From: Tilletia caries
Lineage: Eukaryota > Basidiomycota > Exobasidiomycetes > Tilletiales > Tilletiaceae
Length of the DNA: 64,000 nt
Reading direction: 5' to 3'
Assembly (NCBI GenBank): GCA_032718865.1
Contig: JALUTQ010000046.1
Coordinates: forward strand, 1,860,001 to 1,924,000
In this document: piece after piece, positions 52,757-63,666 of the stretch
How the letters are laid out: each line of letters starts with the position of its first letter
Numbering within the stretch: the first letter of the stretch is position 1
Notes under the pieces: model-generated
Database searches by the model: none
What the model was told of the DNA's origin: nothing
What the model saw: only the letters and a program-made list of their open reading frames with translations
Program-made: the position numbers and the translations under genes

Positions 52757-55009
52757 ATGGCCGCCGCCGCCGTCGACGCACTCGCCCTCGACCTCCGTCT
52801 CCAGCCAGCCACCGGTCTCGGACCCTTCACCCTCGGCATCCCCCTCTGGCACACACTCGACTACCTCCGCTCCAACCCGGCACACTTCCCCAACGTACAC
52901 CTCGTCCTCCCCTCCCCCTCCTCTCCAGACTCGACCTCGATCCTGCTCTCCATCCTGCCACATCTACATCTCGTCTTCAGCCCGCTCTCCCAGCGCCTCC
53001 AGCTTATCACTTTCAACCTCGCTCCGCACCCGAGCGCACTCGACCCCGCTTATCGCCCTGTGCGGATTGCGTACACTCGCTCCCTCGTCTTCGACAGCAC
53101 GCCCTTGCTCCACAGCCCGGCCAGCCAGCATCGGATGCACTCTCAGCACCCTGCAGCGGGTCAGGGTCAGCAGGGACAAGGGCAGCAGCAGCAGCAGCAA
53201 CAGCAGGCGAATACGCTCCTTACGCGCACGAGCATCCATCAGACCTTCGGTCCCACCTACCCACCCCGGCGCATCCCCCAGCAAGACGAATTCATAGTCT
53301 CCTACCCCGGCCTCGCCTTCACCTTCCCCGTATCCCCCCCATCTGCCGAGTCGACTACGACGACGACCAGCACCCCAGACTCCCTCGACAAGCACACCCC
53401 CGCCTCCGCATTTCACATCTTTGCGGGGCATGATCTCCTCCAACCTGCGCATGTCCTCTTGCCGCCTGCGACGTCGCATATGCTCCCTAACTACGCGGCG
53501 GCGAGTGGGACGCCGACGCCTTCGAGGTTGGCGTCTGCCTCTGGTCTGCAGGCGGGGTCGAGCCCAGCTGGTGGGCCGGCTAGTGTCCCGCCTGCTTGTC
53601 TCAAGGCTGTCATCCGGGTACGTCTCTCTCTTCCCTTCCTCCCCATTGGTGGAAGGCAAAAAAAAACTGACACTGCTATAATTGCTTCCCACAGCCGGGC
53701 CATTCACTCACCCTCCACCTCTTCGCACACCCACCCTCCCAACCCCTCTCCCTCCCCTCCCACACAGCCCTCCTGCCACCCACCCCCCTCCTCAACACCA
53801 TCCTCTCCCACCCTCCCTCCTCCTCCTCTCAGCCAGAGGGAACATCAACCCCCTCATCTACAAGCACAAACACGAACACGCCCATCACACTCACCCTCGG
53901 CACCACGACCACCCAGGACGTCCTCGCCACCCTCGGCGCGCCACAGCGTAGATTCGAGAAGGTCGACGATCGCGTCGGGATACACTCCTTTGCTGCTTCT
54001 GCTTCCAGGGGTGGCGGTGCGGGTGGTGTCAGAGGGGACGCGGGAGTGGGAGGGGAGAAAGTCGGGGGTGTGGTGGAGCTTGCGCGCAGGAGGATGTACA
54101 GGGCCAATGCTGGTGCCGGTGCGGGACAAGCGGAGTTCGTACCGGGTGACGACACAGAGGAGATGTATGGTACGTTTAATCTTCACCACCCCCTATTCTT
54201 TCAACCCTCTGTTCGATGGATTTGCTCTTTCTCACTCCATCTCTCGCACCCACACCAGACAACCCGATCTTCTGGAACTACTTCGACCTCGGGATCGACC
54301 TCCTCTTCTCCTCCCCCGCCCTCACCCCATCCTCATCCTCATCCACAGGCGGGGGCGGGGGCGGGGGCGGGAACGCAAGCGGCGCCAATACCCTCTCTTC
54401 TTCTCATGCGGTAGGCGCAGGCGGAGTGCTGTTGAAGATCATCGTGCATTCGAACATCCCGCGCAGCGCGCTGTTTCAGAGGTATCATCGCTGTCCGTGG
54501 GTTGTCGTGCCCGCTGTCTCTGGGCGGGGGGCGGGGAAGGAGGAGGACGAGGCCGAGGAGGTTTCCTACCATGAACAGGTGGGTGTCCCTTTTTTCCCCT
54601 TCGTCATGAAACGGAGACTTTTATTTTCATAAGGGCTGATCTATTTCTGGTGTGGGCCTACGGTTCGCAGATCGACGACCTCGCAGCGCTCCTTTCCCCT
54701 ACCACCTCACAACACCGCTCAGCCCCAACATCAACAGACGACAGGATCGAGCTCGACCGCGCCTCCGACGCCGACTTCGTCCCCAGGGGACGAAGGAAAG
54801 CGAGCTCCCCCGCTGACGACCAACTTCCTCCTTCGTCTTCTTCGGCGGGTGCCGATGCGAAGGGGGTGACGCCGTTGAGGTTGGATGTGAGGACTTGGTT
54901 GTACGGGTTTGAGAATGCGGGTGGGCGGGAGGGGGAGGCGGTGCCGGAGGGTGGCTTGATCGCTGAGGCTGATGAGGCTGGGAGGGTTTGTAGCGTTTTG
55001 ATCTATTGA
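52757..55009 (+). CDS. PHAF1: PHAF1 (UPF0183/C16orf70-like) protein
   Basis: Four exons (52757-53617, 53695-54169, 54259-54578, 54671-55009) give 664 residues. PHAF1 in animals binds phosphoinositides with BCAS3 at the phagophore. Family segments: LGPFTLGIPLWHTLDYLRSN at the start, LHLVFSPLSQRLQLI, ARTSIHQTFGPTYPP-type block, FIVSYPGLAFTFP, DNPIFWNYFDLGIDLLFSS, KIIVHSNIPRSALFQRYHRC and a C-terminal VRTWLYGFENA. The 287-residue first exon and Gly/Ser/Gln inserts make it longer than the animal protein (about 420 residues). In-frame ATGs at 52679 and 52739 would add Thr/Ala repeats; 52757 is preferred (context AACGATGGCC and family start). Function in fungi is inferred only. Confidence 0.78.
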
Positions 55010-55526
55010 GCTCGGGCTTGGGTTGGGCTGGGCTGGGCGTGGGTGGGTGGGTGGGGACGGCTCGTCCTTTTCACTCATGATACAACCATGTATTATTGTG
55101 TACTTCATGAATGTACTTGTTTCCCTGACAGTCCTCTCTGGTGGTTGCATACAGGCCCTACTCCTCACTCCTTCTCTTTCCTTGCCTCTCTGACGATGTT
55201 CTTTTTTTATCCCCTTCTTTCCGAATGGAGGGTAAGGAACACTGGAGGAGGACGATTGCGAGGATTGTCTTCTGTACGGCGCTGATAGCGATTCCAGGAG
55301 TCCAGGTGAGAACTACGCACGCATGTATGTAAGGCCAGGGAGGGGAGAAGCGTTTGGAGAGGGAGAGAACGTTCCTGCGAGGGTGGCGTTACGTTACGAG
55401 CGTCGAAGCAGAACGCTTTCTTCCGCCGAAAAGGTGTCTGGCCCCAATGTCCAGACGCCGGGACTGACTGTATGCGGGTCGGTTCGACGGCTCGGGCCCC
55501 CGCTGAGGATCGTGTCGTTCCCTTTC
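55010..55526. other. Convergent intergenic region, no gene seen
   Basis: The 3' flanks of PHAF1 and of the next minus-strand gene. No supported coding sequence. Confidence 0.4.
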
Positions 55527-56578
55527 CTAGATCTTCCCGTCGGTGAACTGTCGGATGAGAGCTCTGGCATTGGCTCCGACCTGTATAATAATCCCATTCC
55601 ATCCAGAACGAGCGAGCGAGGAGGCGACGGATAAGTTGAGGGGACTCCCTTTATGAGTTTGGGAAAAAGCAGAGGGAGAGGGAGGTTTTGGAGCCGCGCT
55701 GACTCACCTCCTTACGCTCTGCCCGTCTGGTCTGCTCCGCATTATGCTTCTTGACGACCTTCCGGGCGTGATGCATGAGCTGCCGCGGTCGCTCTGCCAC
55801 TGGGTTTTTGTTCGGGAGAGGGGGCGGGGTTAGCCCTGTATGCGAATGTATCGGCGAGAAAATGAGGAAGGAGAACGAAAGGAGACGTACGTGCAACATC
55901 GATGGTACTGAGCAGCTCGACGGATGGTCTCACGCCTTCTTCGCCCTCGTCTCCCTCCGCATCGCCATCCACGAGCGTCCGATCGAAGGGATTACTCACC
56001 TCGAGCAGGTCTGTGACGGTCTGCAAGACGTGATTGACGACATTGACAGCCTGCTCGACGGCGTCGTCATCCAGCTCGCCCCCTTCTTCGGACGGGTTGA
56101 GCGTCTTGTACCTGGTGAAACCAAACACCGAGCAGAGAGAACCTCAGCATTCCAAATCGAGTCTGTGGGGGACGATGGAAAAAAAATAAAATGCAGAGAG
56201 CCAAAGGCCGGCCTACTGACAGGTCCTGATTCGTCTTCCCAACGTGGGAGACAGCGTTCCCCTCTCCGCGCTCGACGCCTGCCTTGAGGTCCTTTGCGAA
56301 CTTGGCAGCTTCGGCGCGCTGCTTCTTGAAGCTGACCTCTGTGAACGGGATCGCGTGGGGAGGTCAGTTATGAAAAAAAAAATGCACAGAATGAACGGCG
56401 CGAGGGAGGTGGGAGATTGAGACTGACTTAGGTACTCGTCGAGGAAGGCGTCGAGGGCGTCGTCGACCCCTCCTTCGTCTTCGGTCTCTGCTTGAGTTTG
56501 AGCTTGAGATTTGGACTTCGTCTTGCTGCTGGTGGTCTTGCCACTACGGGTGTTCTTGCTCTTGCTTTCGGCGGGCAT
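55527..56578 (-). CDS. Hypothetical protein, five exons, 211 aa
   Basis: Exons 56578-56428, 56338-56221, 56111-55891, 55799-55708 and 55580-55527 join in one frame with proper GT/AG borders and end in TAG. I do not recognise the family. The N terminus is Lys/Ser/Thr-rich (SKSKNTRSGKTTSSKTKSKS), then acidic (TEDEGGVDDALDAFLDEYL). The rest is predicted mostly helical and charged (VSFKKQRAEAAKFAKDLKAG, DAVEQAVNVVNHVLQTVTDL, HARKVVKKHNAEQTRRAERK), ending RALIRQFTDGKI. No signal peptide, membrane helix or metal motif. Exon 3 contains a possible internal donor (GAG|GTGAGT at about 55997), so an alternative shorter form is possible. Likely soluble, perhaps nucleic-acid or complex associated, but this is guesswork. 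Confidence 0.6.
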
Positions 56579-57473
56579 GTCTGTGGTCTTGTTGAGATGC
56601 TTGTGTCGTTGGTGGGGCGGGATGGCGAGTAAGTGGCGCGGGCAGGGCGGCATTTGGGATTACCTGCTTGTTCGAGGTGGAAGAGGAGGAACAGGAAGCA
56701 ACGAAGGGAAGAAAGGATGAGCATGAGCATGAGCAGGACATTGCCAATAACAGCAGAGAGAACTTTCGCACTGACTCGCTTCCTCTCCTCGGTGGGCACT
56801 CCTCTGCTCTCGACTGTCCCGCTCTTCCCCGTCGGCGCGTCAGTGTTGCAATTCACAGCGTATGGTGGTGAGCATGTCCCAAGCGCATGTATACCAGCAG
56901 AAATCTGACCATCTTCCATCCTTCCCTTCGCTCAACCGGGGCTCAGTACTCAGTCCTCAATCCTCGCCTTTTCTGTACCCGGCACTCGACCGTGGGAAAG
57001 ACGGTGATGGGGAAACTCGAGCGCGAGCAGAGCCTGACAGCGTCAATCAGGACGAAGTGACACGCCAGCGTTCAGCCGCATTCACCGGGCAACGACCTTC
57101 GCACATCTTGACCGACCATGCACGCACGCACACGCTCGCCACCCACGGCGCGCGACGTCGACGCGGTCGAAGACGAGCGCGGCGACTATATGATGATGAT
57201 GATGATGATGGTTTTTAACGTCTGTGGAACTACTTTCTAAACACGACTACATGTTCAACACTAAGACGAGCGAGAAGCGCTGACTCCCCTACAACGCGAG
57301 TAGGGATTATTCGTGCCGGTACTACGGATTCCACTGTTGGCTGCACAGTGAGTGGCTTGGATCAGAGAGGTGGTACTCGAGCCCAACGATGGTGAACGTA
57401 GTTCCAATTTTTGTGCTGACACATAAAAAGCCCTCTCCACAGGAGAGGGCCTCCAAGCTCAAAGAACTCAGAT
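56579..57473. other. Intergenic region, no gene seen
   Basis: It holds the promoter of the hypothetical gene, a GAT trinucleotide repeat at about 57188-57210, and a perfect hairpin at 57430-57450. Confidence 0.4.
57430..57450. other. Perfect 9-bp hairpin
   Basis: GCCCTCTCC-ACA-GGAGAGGGC, preceded by an A-rich stretch (ATAAAAA). It sits 23 bases left of a CACTG-ended element. Function unknown; no link to transcription end can be shown. Confidence 0.6.
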
Positions 57474-58120
57474 CACTGTGCCATCCGAGGTAGTTTCCAG
57501 TTGGTGGAAACCCCGTGAAAACTCGATAGTTTTCGCCGCCGAAAACTAAAAAATGCGCAGCAGTTTTCCTACAGTTTTCCTATGTCGAAAACCCTTTGGT
57601 GTAGCACGGGCCACCTTATGTAAGCCTCCTGTAGACCACGCTACCGCGGTGGGGTCAAGCGCTACCACTGCCTGGTCTCAGGGTGTCGCTGCCCAGGCAC
57701 GGCCTACCCGTGCCACTCGACACATCCACACTCACCACTGACAAGTGCATGTCTCAACACAAGTACACACGGGTAGCAATACAGTAATTCCACGGTTTCT
57801 GTCGTCAGACATGAGCATCGTTTTTGGTCAGGAAGCAGCTATGAATTTTTCTGAGGTTGAAGCCGGTTACCTAGAAACCCTGAGACTGTTGAGCGGGGTC
57901 ATGCCAATTGGGAAAACCAAGAGGTCTTTGCCCGGCATCGACCTCCCAGACCCGCTTCAAGTTTCCAAGTACCGAAAACCCTTCGAAAACTGCACAGTAT
58001 TCGGATCCAAAGAAAACTGCCCGAAAACTGGTCTAGTTTCCAGCGCCATGGAAACCCCTTGGAAACTGCGGATTTCCAATTAGTTTCCACCAACTGGAAA
58101 CTACTTCATTTGGCACAGTG
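57474..58120. mobile_element. Third CACTA-like non-autonomous element
   Basis: 647 bases with inverted ends starting CACTGTGCCA and sharing GTAGTTTCCAGTTGGTGGAA further in (57474 onward and the complement ending 58120); the repeats are imperfect, with a few mismatches between bases 11 and 19. Target duplication GAT at 57471-57473 and 58121-58123. Many GTTTTC/GAAAAC and GTTTCC/GGAAAC words cluster near both ends, like the GTTTTAC words of the elements at 23.9-25.8 kb but of a different sequence. No coding capacity recognised. Confidence 0.8.
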
Positions 58121-58159
58121 GATAGCTCAAAGAACTCGAAATCCACAACGCGTCCATTG

Positions 58160-58825
58160 CTACTCTTCTAGGAAAGGATTATCATCATCGCCATCGACTA
58201 CCACCCGCCCAACTTGGTTCCTGGAAGCCCTAAGCATTCTCTTTTTTCCCTCCTTGCGAATTTCGACCAATGTCTTTGCCCATCCACGTCCTTTGCGCTG
58301 CTGAATCTCCTTCTTCCACTTGACCCATCCTCTACGTTCCTCGTCCTTTTCCTCTTGATCGATCTTCTCCTTCGCAATTGTTCGAGCCTCCGAAGCATAA
58401 AGAATACCTCCTGATTGAGTAACTTTACGTTGGCGTTCGTTGCGTTTGTTTCGTTCCTGCTGTGCGGCAGTTTGATCCTCGAGAGCCTTGACGGCCAAAC
58501 TACCGCTTTGCGCCTGCTGCAAAGAACCTTTCACGAACCTAGAAAGAGTAGGGGACATTTCTTCTCCATATTGCGATTCCAACCGGAGAGCCACACGAGA
58601 CAGGGACCTTATTGTTTGAGGTGTGGCCGGGACTGGAGATGAGGAAGTTGGCTCCGGCGGAAATTGAGAAGGAGCGGCATTTGGACTTGGAAATTTTGAC
58701 AACACCTCATTTGGCTGCAAGGGATGGATCCCTGTGCGCCGGAAGCCAGATTTGATGGTATTTGGTAGCCTCATTGACTCAGGCGTGTCTATGCGGTCGC
58801 GGCAACGGCGTTGCCGCAGTGTCAC
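58160..58825 (-). pseudogene. C-terminal remnant of a pogo/Tc1-type (DDE_1) transposase
   Basis: Open frame of 221 codons without an ATG start. The segment NTIKSGFRRTGIHPLQPNEV corresponds to the region that follows the DDE core in fungal pogo-like transposases (pattern: I-x-x-A/G-F-R-x-T-G-I-x-P). The rest is a charged, partly helical tail (EARTIAKEKIDQEEKDEERRG) as seen after that core. The catalytic domain and DNA-binding domain are missing upstream, where sequence near 58830 shows no relation, so this is a 5'-truncated fragment. No terminal inverted repeats found around it. Confidence 0.6.
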
Positions 58826-59458
58826 GTGGCAAATTTATCGGCCGAGATGAATTCAATTAGAGAGCAGACAGAGACACCGCGATAGACAGCCTGAGAACAC
58901 TTGTAAGGAGCTACCCGGACTGCCACCTCCGCAGGGGACTTAGACGAACTTGACCGAATCCACCACTCACATACCTGACCCCTCGTCACACTTCATCCTC
59001 GCACCTCGGCCAAACTCACGATGAGCACATACGCATACTGTCATCCTCTCAAGCATCCTATCTGCGCGCTGCTGCTTGGTTAGTTCGGAGAATTGCGTCC
59101 ACTGACCTCCTCCTCTTGTCTCCGCAGTGCGCAGTATTCAAACTCCTCACATCCAGCTGACAGCTTAGTCTCATAGTTCAGACTATCGTTACGGTCGAGT
59201 GTGCGTGAGCTGTGTGTGAACGCGTGATCTTGTTGTGTGGTGATCACGCGTCACAGTGTGTCACGTGGCAGCAAAAGCAAACGCCGGAAGCTGCCAGTGA
59301 CAGCACACTGCACTGACCGTAAGGTAGTCTGATCCCAACCCTCAATGGAATCGACACTTTTCACCAGCACGACCCAATGTCCCAAGCAAGTCACACAGGT
59401 CAACGCGCTGGGTTCCAAAACCCTCCCTCCCCAAGTTTCGAGCCGATCCGATCACAGG
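58826..59458. other. Intergenic region, no gene seen
   Basis: Between the transposase remnant and the DUF6589-like pseudogene. No reading frame or repeat supported. Confidence 0.4.
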
Positions 59459-62400
59459 ATGGCGAGATATGGACTTTTGACTCCAGGTGAGTAGTAGCCT
59501 GTAGCTGAGACCTAGGTGAGCATGGCTTGACCGCTGAGCAGCCTTTGATCCTCAACAGAGACGTAGGTAGCGGCACTGAGAGCAGCAGCAGTAGCAGCTC
59601 AAGTGAATGCCACCCAAGCCCAGGACGGCAATTGGCTCGATTCGGACGAGGAGATGGCCGACGATCCCGACCAGCTTTCCTCGCGGCGTCGACTACAGAA
59701 TCCCGACATCAAACACTTCTTCAAGTACCTAGACGACAGGAACATCAGCTGCGGAACGCTCATCCGGAACCTGTTCGACGTGGACGCATCAAGATATTGC
59801 CCTGAGGTTCGGAATCTGCTGCAAGTACACGTCAAGCCCTTCTTCCACTCTCAGTCAGCCTACGCGTTCGTCGCCGCGTCCAAAGGCGCAAAGAAGGTCG
59901 CGCTGGGGTCTGTTGTCGACGAGATCAAGCGCGAAGGGAAGCGCGCGGCCCGGATGCCCGAGATTCGCCGACCTCCGTCAATGGATCGAGCAGAGGACAT
60001 CAGGACGTACCGATTCGCCGACGCCATGGACGACATCGCTCGCACCATGCCCTTCACGAAAGCCGTCATCGCCGCCATTGCGACGTCAAGCGAGGACGAG
60101 GAAGAAGCACCGAGCGCAGACCTCGTAGCTGTCGCGCAGTCCTTGGCCGACCTACCTAGGTCTTCCACTCCGCCGCCGGTCGAGCGCAAGGCGGACGTCG
60201 ACATTTCTGCAACAGCACTGGATCAGATGCGCGAAGCGTGGGAGGATGTGGAGGATCTCGAAGAGGATTCCAACCAGAATGCGGAGGACGGTCGGGACGA
60301 TCTCTCACAACAGGAGCCCGATAAACCGAAAGCGGTGAAGGGAGCCACAGTCTTGCGGCGAGGCAGTCGATCTCCGAACATAGTGAGTCCTACTCTCTTT
60401 CCTCCTGTCGAAACGCTTCAACTGTGGCTGATACTCATGCTTACGCTCACGTTCTGATCGGCTATCTAAGATCTGCACTGCTGCCACCCTCTCGCTCTTG
60501 TTCTCCAGACACCAACGAAATTCACGATTCGCTCTCACCCTCAGCCTTTTTCTTTTTGCATCGCGAACTCCACGACGGGTGATCTAAGTCCTGAGTCGAC
60601 TGGGCATGTGTGTGTCATACATGACAGTCCTCCGAATAGTCAACGATCTGTCACGAAAAGCACAGAAGCAGGCACGGTCGGCGCTCCTCGACAAAACAAA
60701 AATCCACGTCTTTGGATACGACAACATTAACTGGCAGCAAAAGGTCAACAACGTCGGCACCGGCCACACCACGTCGATGAAGGCAGCGACTCACGGCACG
60801 ATCTACGAGGTGGATCCATCGACCAAGCTTCACGAAGGTCCGATTCACCCGGTCTGTCATCCTCAAGTCTTCAAAGACTTGTTCGGCGAGGACATGCCGC
60901 ATCCAACCACAACTCCGACAAGTCTGGTGGCTCCCGAGGATCCTGCCCTCATGCTCAAACTGCGAAGGAAGAGGGATCAGATGCGCAAGCAAGCACTGCC
61001 CGCCCAGCTTCAGCCCGCCGACATCTTGCTCGGAGACGAAGACGACGAGCACATTGTGCTAGCAATCCTCAGTCACGTCCGGAAGGAGTTTCTGCAGCGG
61101 CACTCCTCGATCGAATTCGACCCAGAGTAACAGCCCATTCCTGAGCCCCCACAGGTGTGGCCGCAGATGCTCCGCAAGACCAAGGTGATCCCCTTACCAG
61201 TACTCGACGTCGACGAGGGCACGACGAAAGGGAACCTTGAGGTTTTCAAGCAGTACTTCCGGTTCCAACTCCAAATTCCCGACTCGTTCTGGCGAGAGAA
61301 CGTGTTGTTCACCTCCGCAGATGTCTACTCCGTCGAGAAGCTCAAGACGGGGCAAAAAGGTCGGCAACTAGACCGCTCATCGCAAGAATTCGACCGCTTC
61401 TCTGCACAGCATCCTCTCGCTGCTCCCTGGCATCTGATGGTAAGTGTGTCTGATCAGGCATCGTCATTCTTCATGCATTTTTGACCATGCTCTCTCCCTT
61501 CCAGTATGCATACATGCGCTGCCTCTTCTCGACATATGGAGGCTCGAAGGAGAACGCCAGTTTCATCAGCTTTCGACATCTTTCAGAACGAAATGGCTTC
61601 CGGCACCTGCTTTCCATCCCACACAACTTCCACGACGGTAATCGCTTCCTACACTTCTGGTTCTCTGCTGCGAGTGTATCTGTTGTCGCCAATAAGGTTG
61701 TCCCCGGAGTAACGCGGAGGTCTCCGCCTCCGCACTTCCAAATTCCGCCGGAATTTTGACTTTCTGAGGCGAGCTCCGCCTCCGTAGACTAAGACAGAGC
61801 GGAAAAAACCAGCTCCGCGTTCCGACGGAATTATACAAAATTTGAAATCCCAGCTCCGCGCTCCGCGTTTTTTCTGTGCGTTTTCATAATGCTCCTCCGT
61901 GCTCCGTGTATGCGGAGCTCGGAATTCCGCGGAATTCCGTCGAGGCGCGGTGGTGGTATAAGTTGCTCTCAGAATGACTTTAATACACTCAGAGCTATAC
62001 ATTAACCATCCGACATTGTTGCGGTATTGACTCCAGTGCCATCCTGAAGCTCTCAACGGATGATGACGCCTGTTTTTATCCCCTGCGCGTATCTCGAAGA
62101 TGCCTATTTTTCTCGGAATTCCGCACATTGCTGCGGAACTTTTTGCGGAATTCCGGCGGAGCGCACTCAAAATGTGGTCACGTGACCCTTCTTTTCGACT
62201 ATCACGTGACCTCACAGCTCCGTCGGAACTCCGCGGAAATTCCGCCGGAATTTTCACACAATTTTGACGACTCCGCACTCCGCACTTTTGGCTAGTAGGC
62301 CCAGGATTGGGCTCCGCCTCCGCACAAATTCCGGCGGAGTCCTCCAGGCGGACTCCGTGCTTTTTTAAGGTCAAAAATTTGTCAAAAGTGAGCTCCGCGC

Positions 62401-63647
62401 TCCGCCTCCGGCGGAGCCCTCCGTCGGAGGAGTGCGGAGTCCGCAAAACCCCAGCTCCGCGTCAACTCCGGGGACAACCTTAGTCGCCAACGCTCTCCGC
62501 AAGCACCGGCAGCCTCCAGAAGAGAACGACGGCCAGCAAGACGAACCTGCACCGGCGCGACGAGCAGGTACACAGCGTCCCGAGGAGGCTGTTTGTCCTT
62601 CGACAGGTCTTCAAGAATGCGAGCATCCAAAGGACGAGTTTGACGACCTCGACTACGAAACATTCATGCGAATCAGCGAGGAGGCCGTACGGAATATGAT
62701 TGGGACAGGATCTTCCGACATGGTGGACGAGCATGAGCACCAAGACGACTTTGCCTTGCAAAGCAGGTTGATGCTCCTCGACATTGGTCTGTTCATCGAG
62801 CTTCAGCACGCGATCAAGAACGGCGATCCAGGACGGATGCTGGTGGTCAACAAGCAGCTGGTTCCACGATTCCAGGCATCTGGCCAACACAACTACGTCG
62901 CCGAACTGCTGGATATCCTTGTGACGATTCGCTACGAGCTACCTCCCCCTCTGCGTGCCGTCATGCTCTCAAGTTTCCTCGTCAATCCTAAGGGCAAGCC
63001 GGACACGTTCACTCCCATCGACCACGTTCAAGAAAAACTTCGTCTTCGAGCTCAAGAACTCGTGGCCTGTGGGAGGAACAACGAAGTCACTCCAGTACAA
63101 GAGTGTTATCGGCTCGCTGCTGGAGGTCCTTTCGAACTTGAAGATGGGCTTCTGGAAGGACTTGGGTATCAGTGGCCAAAACCAAGAGGATTCGGACAAG
63201 AAGAGGAACGCTACCATCGACTCTCTCCGGATCGACTTCGATCGTTATGCGGTCTTCGAATGGGATCAAGCGGGACGGAGCTGTGACACCTTCGAGGTAC
63301 TGCGCGGCGATACTGTCAAGGAAAAGAAGGACCGACTGAGGAAGCAGGGCAGGCCAGTCGGACGGGTTCGGCAGCTCAAGAACGTGGCCTGCGACATGTT
63401 CAAGACCGGTATGCTCGCACTCGAAGGCAAGACAAGTGCCACCGGCACGTTTCAGCGATGGGTCAGGCGTCGAGCAGCAGCGATGAACAAGGAGGGAGCC
63501 GCTTCCATCACGATTGACGATCAAGACGCTGTCGACATTCCTGACGACGATGACGACGACGTTGTCGATGGAGAACCTTTCGGTATCAGCGTTGTATCGG
63601 GTAACGTCGACGAGTTCGAGGAGCTGGGAGATGACAATGGAATCTAG
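59459..63647 (+). pseudogene. Decayed DUF6589-like gene, interrupted by a hAT-like element
   Basis: A long plus-strand gene with features of the repetitive fungal DUF6589 family (assigned from memory): VFGYDNINWQQKVNNVGTGHT, then VIPLPVLDVDEGTTKGNLEV, a LFTSADVYSVEKLK block, FHDGNRFLHFWFSAAS, and later FDDLDYETFMRISEEAVRN, MLLDIGLFIELQHAIKNGD and HNYVAELLDILVTIRYELP. A possible first exon is 59459-59486. Damage seen: an apparent frame change at a TG run near 60605-60616, an in-frame TAA at 61128-61130 with open frame continuing beyond, insertion of a 790-base element at 61693-62482, and a frame change in an A run near 63033-63037. One clean intron is 61441-61504. The frame then runs to TAG at 63645-63647 with an acidic tail (DDDDDDVVDGEPFG). 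Function of the family is not established; its copy number suggests mobility. Confidence 0.65.
61693..62482. mobile_element. hAT-like miniature transposon in the DUF6589-like gene
   Basis: 790 bases with inverted ends beginning TAAGGTTGTCCCCGGAGT (61693 onward; complement ending 62482), continuing with a 1-2 base difference into ACGCGGAG. Target duplication GTCGCCAA at 61685-61692 and 62483-62490. Length, TAAGG ends and a CGCGGAG block in the termini recall the element at 38322-39119. The interior is rich in CTCCGC/GCGGAG and GGAATTCCG words. No transposase frame. Confidence 0.88.
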
Positions 63648-63666
63648 TGCATTCCAAATACGCAGA

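Noticed and set aside
57186..57215. Possible coding Met/Asp repeat from the GAT run
   Set aside because: Simple trinucleotide microsatellite with no surrounding gene signals.
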